Source: MWBV01 sp964418095 (GTDB lineage: Archaea; Nanobdellota; Nanobdellia; Pacearchaeales; GW2011-AR1). From it: a stretch of DNA of 64,000 nt. The notes beneath the pieces were generated by a model, which had not been told where the DNA came from, made no database searches, and worked only from the letters and a program-made list of their open reading frames with translations. The translations under genes were made by a program, and so were the position numbers. The stretch covers positions 81,121 through 145,120 of the forward strand of contig CAYQKM010000001.1 in NCBI GenBank assembly GCA_964418095.1, given 5' to 3'. Of the stretch, positions 59,850 to 64,000 are shown piece by piece; position 1 is the first letter of the stretch, and each line of letters opens with the position of its first letter.

Positions 59850-61016
59850 TTAAATTTTAAGCTTCTTAATTGCAAGCTCCTTTTCTTTAAGTTCTTTCTC
59901 CTTCTCTTTAATTCTCTTTTTTTCTCTCTTTCTCTTAATTGCTCTCCAGACTACTAACAGTATTAGTAAAGCTACAATTGCTAAAATAGAGTAAATAATA
60001 AAGAAGACAGTTTTGCCAAAAAGCAGGCTTTCTTGTCCTTCTACAACTTCAAAGTGTGCACTTGAAGGGGCAACTCCATTAGGGTAAATTAACTCAAGTG
60101 ATAAAATATATTTTCCAATAGGAAGAACACCTATATCAAAATTTCTCTTAAAGTTAATTTGATTTTCTATTAAAACAGTTTCACTTCTAGTTAAGTAAAC
60201 TTTCCCCTGATAGTCTTTTATAAAGTAATTAAGAGTTACATCCATTCTTTCTTTATCCCCAAGAGGAATAAGTGTAACTGATGTTCTAAGCCGTTCTCCT
60301 TGTGGGACAGTGTAGTCTTTATTTAAAACAATTATATTAGAGTCAAATAAAAGTAGCTTCTCTTTAACATTCAAAGAAACACTTGCGTTTTTTCCATCAA
60401 TAATAAGTGTACCATTGTAAGCCCCCTCCTTATCTGGTGTTGAAAATCTAACTCTTAATTCATGGATTGTTCCAGAAGGGATTGTTAAATTCAAGTAATC
60501 TGTCCATCTTTCTTCTTCTGCATCCCAAAAGCTAACTAGTAATTCTGAATCAAAATCTCTAGCATAAACCAAAAAGTTTGTTGGTTCTTGCATGTCTAAA
60601 TTTATTACTTCTATTTTAAATTCCCGATTTGTGTGGGTAAGCATATTCTCTTCAATAACAGTCGGATTTATTCTAATATATGGTTGTCCAGGAATACGAG
60701 GTTCTTCTTCACCTCCTCCTGAAGGTCCGCCTTCTTCTTTATCTTTTTCAATTTTACAAAGTGCAGAACACCCATCCCCATCTATATTATTACCATCATC
60801 ACACTCCTCTGATCCTTCTAAAATTCCATTTCCACAAACAGAAAGAACAATCGGCTCTCCAGAGAAAAAATCTTCAAGGTAATTAGAGGGATTAATAATA
60901 ATTTCTTTTCCTCCTCCAAAATTTAAAGAGATAACATCCGCACTTATAAATTCAATTAAGAATAAAGATTGGAAAATAAATAAAATACAAATTATGAATA
61001 AAGTTGATTTTTTCAT
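59850..61016 (-). CDS. Secreted membrane-anchored protein with Cys-rich DUF4215 repeat
   Basis: A 388-residue surface protein with a signal peptide (STLFIICILFIFQSLFLIEF). A single DUF4215-like (Myxococcus cysteine-rich) repeat is at about residues 61-91 (CGNGILEGSEECDDGNNID, ending CSALCKIE). A Gly/Pro/Glu linker and two beta-rich domains follow (about residues 115-325). A C-terminal transmembrane helix (about residues 338-358) and a long Lys/Glu helix (KRKREKKRIKEKEKELKEKE) end it. Its stop lies close to the start of eL8's upstream region. It follows the giant beta-helix gene by 6 nt, so both may be one operon. Confidence 0.75.
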   Translation of the reverse strand: MKKSTLFIICILFIFQSLFLIEFISADVISLNFGGGKEIIINPSNYLEDFFSGEPIVLSVCGNGILEGSEECDDGNNIDGDGCSALCKIEKDKEEGGPSGGGEEEPRIPGQPYIRINPTVIEENMLTHTNREFKIEVINLDMQEPTNFLVYARDFDSELLVSFWDAEEERWTDYLNLTIPSGTIHELRVRFSTPDKEGAYNGTLIIDGKNASVSLNVKEKLLLFDSNIIVLNKDYTVPQGERLRTSVTLIPLGDKERMDVTLNYFIKDYQGKVYLTRSETVLIENQINFKRNFDIGVLPIGKYILSLELIYPNGVAPSSAHFEVVEGQESLLFGKTVFFIIYSILAIVALLILLVVWRAIKRKREKKRIKEKEKELKEKELAIKKLKI

Positions 61017-61022
61017 ATTAAA

Positions 61023-64000
61023 CTAGCTTTTAAAGCATCCTCCATTTATACATCTTACAGTACATATGTTTAAAGGACTTTCACCTTCAATGCGAAGATT
61101 ATTGAAATTAGTTACATTTCCAGTTACTAAAATTGTTCCTACACCAGAGATAGATATATTATTTCCTTCAACATCAAAATTATCAAAAATTGAACAGTTT
61201 TCTGAGCAATTAATATTCCAGTTTCCTGATTGATATATGCAGGTGTTTATGAATAATGTAAAGAAATCATTAATTTTATTTTGTGTTATTGTAAAATTGA
61301 ATATATGGCTCTGTGTATGATATGTTGATTTACTTGCATTTATTGAATAATTATTATAATAAGTCCTTGTTCCTCCTGTATTAATATATTCTGTAACTTC
61401 TTGTCTTTGTATCCAGCCTGTTGAATTTGTTAAATCTGTAAATTGCAAATCTCCTGTGATATTGTATGCTGAGATATTTACTCCAGGAGCAACTGAACCA
61501 TCACTATAATTTGCATATGCTTGATAATACCATTTTCTTATTAGTTGATTTCCATTAGCAACACTCTCTTTAGCAGCATTATAAGAACAGTTTAAGAAAG
61601 TACCGCTAGAACCGCTTTGAACATAAACATCAGAACTGCCTCCATAAACATAAGTACAATCAGAAATAGAAAAATTTACACTCTCTTCAATGAAATATCC
61701 GTAATATTCTAATCCTGTTGCATTACATCCTGTAATAGAGTTATTTTTCCCATCGTACAACCATATTCCAATTGAACTAGAAATACCTTTTGAATCAATT
61801 ACTTTATTGTTTGATGATCCTCCATCTAAAACTATTCCTGCATCCCACCCGCCATAGGAAATTCCAGTGGTGTTTTGAATCATACTATTATTTGCTCCAG
61901 ATATTTTAATCCCATTCCAATTTGTAGAAGTACCAATAGAATTAAGGATTATAGAAGAATCAGATTCAAATCCAATAAATATTCCGCTTCCATTTGTAGA
62001 GTTACCTCTTGAACTAAAGATTGTATTATACGGTGCATATTCCAAAAGAATCCCACTATATTCTTCATTTCCTCCTCTATAGGGTCCTACGGATATCCCT
62101 GTGCTGTTATGAATTGTGTTATTTCGTGAGTAGAATATCCATATTCCTGGGTAAGTATTAGAGAATGCATAAGAATCAGAAATATTATTCCCTCTTCCAT
62201 AGCTTCCAACAGCCTGATATGAATATAAATGTATAGCTGGATTTAAATAAGAAGAAGCATTACATTTGGAAATGTTATTGTACTCGCTGTCTAAAAGGTA
62301 TATTCCTCTTCCATAATAAGAATAAACAGTATTATTTTTAACTTGATTATAATTACTGCTTAGAAGAAGAATTGCTGGAGACCTTGGAGGCAAAGATATG
62401 TCATGTGTATCACCACCTATAGAATCTATAAAATCACTAATGTCATGATCATTTGTTAAAATTACATTATTATTTTCTATTAATCCATTGCTTGCTCTAT
62501 TAAAGCAAATACCAACAGAGTAATTGTGGATATTACAATTTTTTATAGTAATATTATATCTAGTTCCACTAGTTATAACACCTGAATGAACTTGCGCTCC
62601 TGTTCCAGTATAATTTATCCAGTGCCCATTACAATTTAGTGTTATATTATTTGCTGTAATATTAAAGCATGTTGTGTTTGAAAAAACATCTGCTGTTAAA
62701 GTATATGTCCTTCCGGTAACATCCAACACTCCACAAGCATTTTCTCCAACAATAGGGACATCAAATGTAAATACATCGTCAATTTTATTTTGAGTTCTAG
62801 TAAAATTAAATCTATGGCTTTGAGTATCAAGTCCAGTTAAGCTTGCATTTATTGAATAATTACTATAATATCTCCGATTGTTTCCAGTACGAATATAATC
62901 AATAACTTCTTGCCTTGGAATAAATCCAGATGAATTTGTTAAAGCTGAAAATTGCATCGTATTTGAAGAGTTATAAGCTGAAATATTTACTCCAGAAGCA
63001 GATGTACCATTACTATAATTTGCATATGCTTGATAATACCATTTTCTTATTAGTTGAAAATTATTGCTATAAACGTTTTCTTTAGTAGTATTATAGGAAC
63101 AATTTAAGAAAGTATTGTTTAATCCTGCTGCACCAACATGAGTTTCTACATCATAATCTTCTCCATAAGTATATACACAATCAGAAACTAATGTATTACT
63201 TGAATCTACAAGAAGGTATCCGTAATACCCAGTTATATTTCCTCTTATAATAGAATTATTTTCTCCAGTAATTTTAATACCAGCAGACGCCCACACACTA
63301 ATGTTACCTATACCGTTAGAATCAATGAAAGTGTTATTATGTGAGTCAATAGAAATCTCTATCCCTGCTCCCTCATCTGTAGCAATTCCTGTAGAGTTAG
63401 AAATTAGATTATTGCTACTATCGTAAGTTACCGAGATTCCCCTAATCTTCCCTTTACCTGTACTATTAGTAATTCTACCATAGTCTGTATCGAGGAAAAG
63501 TAAGCCACTATTACCAGTAGAAATACCTGTGCTGTTAGTTATATTTGTGTAATCTGTGTATTCAGATGCCATAGCCACTATATCAAATTCTTCAGAGTTA
63601 GATAGCGCAGTAGAGTTAATAATTGAATTAGATTCCCCATACAGTATCCAAATTCCATAACCACTATTAGACGAACCAAAAGAGTTAATTACAGAATTAT
63701 TTATCCCATCATATATATGTATACCGGGGTTAGAATATGAACTGCCATTGGAATTTAATATGGTGGTGTGATTCGCTTCATTAATATAAATTCCTCTTCC
63801 ATAGTATGAGTATGAATTAGTGTTTAAAATTCTATTGGAGTTAGATGAGTCATAAATCAATACACCTGGGGCTCTTGGTTCTAGACCGTAACCCGATATA
63901 GGGATAGTACAATTATTATAAAGAGAGATATTATTATTTTCTATTAATCCATTACTTGCACTGCTGAAATAAATACCAACAGAGTAATTGTAGATATTAC
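61023..64000 (-). CDS. Giant right-handed beta-helix surface protein (N-terminus beyond window)
   Basis: The frame is open from the right edge to a stop at 61023, at least 990 residues. Most of it is NosD/pectate-lyase-like right-handed beta-helix repeats such as NSTGISTGNSGLLFLDTDYG and NNISDSYAFSNTYPGIWIFY, rich in Asn, Ser, Ile and Gly. Two large homologous halves are visible: each has a (S)NGLIENNN segment, a SYYGRGIY segment and later the QLIRKWYYQAYANYS module followed by an NYSINAS segment. The C-terminus (INTCIYQSGNWNINCSENC, ending CTVRCINGGCFKS) is cysteine-rich. Such proteins bind carbohydrates or act as adhesins. The start and signal peptide are outside the window. Confidence 0.78.
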   Translation of the reverse strand, partial: NIYNYSVGIYFSSASNGLIENNNISLYNNCTIPISGYGLEPRAPGVLIYDSSNSNRILNTNSYSYYGRGIYINEANHTTILNSNGSSYSNPGIHIYDGINNSVINSFGSSNSGYGIWILYGESNSIINSTALSNSEEFDIVAMASEYTDYTNITNSTGISTGNSGLLFLDTDYGRITNSTGKGKIRGISVTYDSSNNLISNSTGIATDEGAGIEISIDSHNNTFIDSNGIGNISVWASAGIKITGENNSIIRGNITGYYGYLLVDSSNTLVSDCVYTYGEDYDVETHVGAAGLNNTFLNCSYNTTKENVYSNNFQLIRKWYYQAYANYSNGTSASGVNISAYNSSNTMQFSALTNSSGFIPRQEVIDYIRTGNNRRYYSNYSINASLTGLDTQSHRFNFTRTQNKIDDVFTFDVPIVGENACGVLDVTGRTYTLTADVFSNTTCFNITANNITLNCNGHWINYTGTGAQVHSGVITSGTRYNITIKNCNIHNYSVGICFNRASNGLIENNNVILTNDHDISDFIDSIGGDTHDISLPPRSPAILLLSSNYNQVKNNTVYSYYGRGIYLLDSEYNNISKCNASSYLNPAIHLYSYQAVGSYGRGNNISDSYAFSNTYPGIWIFYSRNNTIHNSTGISVGPYRGGNEEYSGILLEYAPYNTIFSSRGNSTNGSGIFIGFESDSSIILNSIGTSTNWNGIKISGANNSMIQNTTGISYGGWDAGIVLDGGSSNNKVIDSKGISSSIGIWLYDGKNNSITGCNATGLEYYGYFIEESVNFSISDCTYVYGGSSDVYVQSGSSGTFLNCSYNAAKESVANGNQLIRKWYYQAYANYSDGSVAPGVNISAYNITGDLQFTDLTNSTGWIQRQEVTEYINTGGTRTYYNNYSINASKSTYHTQSHIFNFTITQNKINDFFTLFINTCIYQSGNWNINCSENCSIFDNFDVEGNNISISGVGTILVTGNVTNFNNLRIEGESPLNICTVRCINGGCFKS

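Overview
The window is A+T-rich and archaeal. It carries the archaeal/eukaryotic-type ribosomal proteins uL16 (L10e), eL33 (L35Ae), uS10, eS6, eL24, eS28 and eL8. It also has a group II chaperonin (thermosome), aIF2-gamma, aIF5B and a tRNA-Tyr with a bulge-helix-bulge intron. Many genes have a TATA-like box 25-30 nt before the start codon, as in leaderless archaeal transcripts. Gyrase A and B, the very low G+C, many small orphan genes and the set of cell-surface proteins suggest a DPANN archaeon near Pacearchaeota/Woesearchaeota. That placement is an inference. Two runs of exactly 100 N (49793-49892 and 53771-53870) mark scaffold gaps, and both fall inside tandem repeats.

Layout. 1-4.7 kb: ribosomal proteins eL33-uL16, a Trm-G10-like tRNA methyltransferase and a nucleotidyltransferase-fold protein. 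4.8-8.6 kb: tRNA-Gly, PEP synthase, a toxin-antitoxin pair and tRNA-Val, with a decayed copy of the tRNA-Val 3' half 0.5 kb away. 8.7-13.6 kb: a transporter, a radical SAM/SPASM enzyme, thermosome, a CBS protein and a fossil of a secreted polysaccharide-lyase-like gene. 13.8-19.3 kb: an operon gyrB (with a 151-residue mini-intein), Nudix hydrolase, zinc ribbon, gyrA. 19.3-34.3 kb: housekeeping (CofE-like ligase, SerS, uS10, PC4-like, aIF5B), a cell-surface thiol/folding set (cyclophilin, thioredoxin-like, CcdA), lysine 2,3-aminomutase, and a type II restriction-modification cassette headed by a small AbrB-like protein behind a perfect palindrome.

34.4-48 kb: a MacB-type ABC exporter, a DHH phosphoesterase, eS6, aIF2-gamma, two PD-(D/E)XK nucleases with a four-cysteine cluster motif, a membrane-anchored lipase-like hydrolase, a flavoprotein, a Fic-like fragment and tRNA-Asp. 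48-64 kb is mostly cell surface: an acyltransferase, a membrane-anchored protein of Ig-like repeats translationally coupled to a beta-barrel-like secreted protein, a secreted metzincin protease, two pilin-like von Willebrand factor A proteins with an adjacent COG1361-like protein, a ribosomal cluster eL8-eS28-orf69-eL24, a DUF4215 protein, and a very long beta-helix protein that runs off the right edge.

The most unusual observations are: a tandem array of 64-bp units that each carry the first 21 nt of tRNA-Tyr, sitting between a TATA box and the intact intron-containing tRNA; an outer-membrane-like beta-barrel candidate in an archaeon; paired VWA pilins; and the palindrome/AbrB-controlled restriction-modification cassette. 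No wholly new multigene defence system could be demonstrated.
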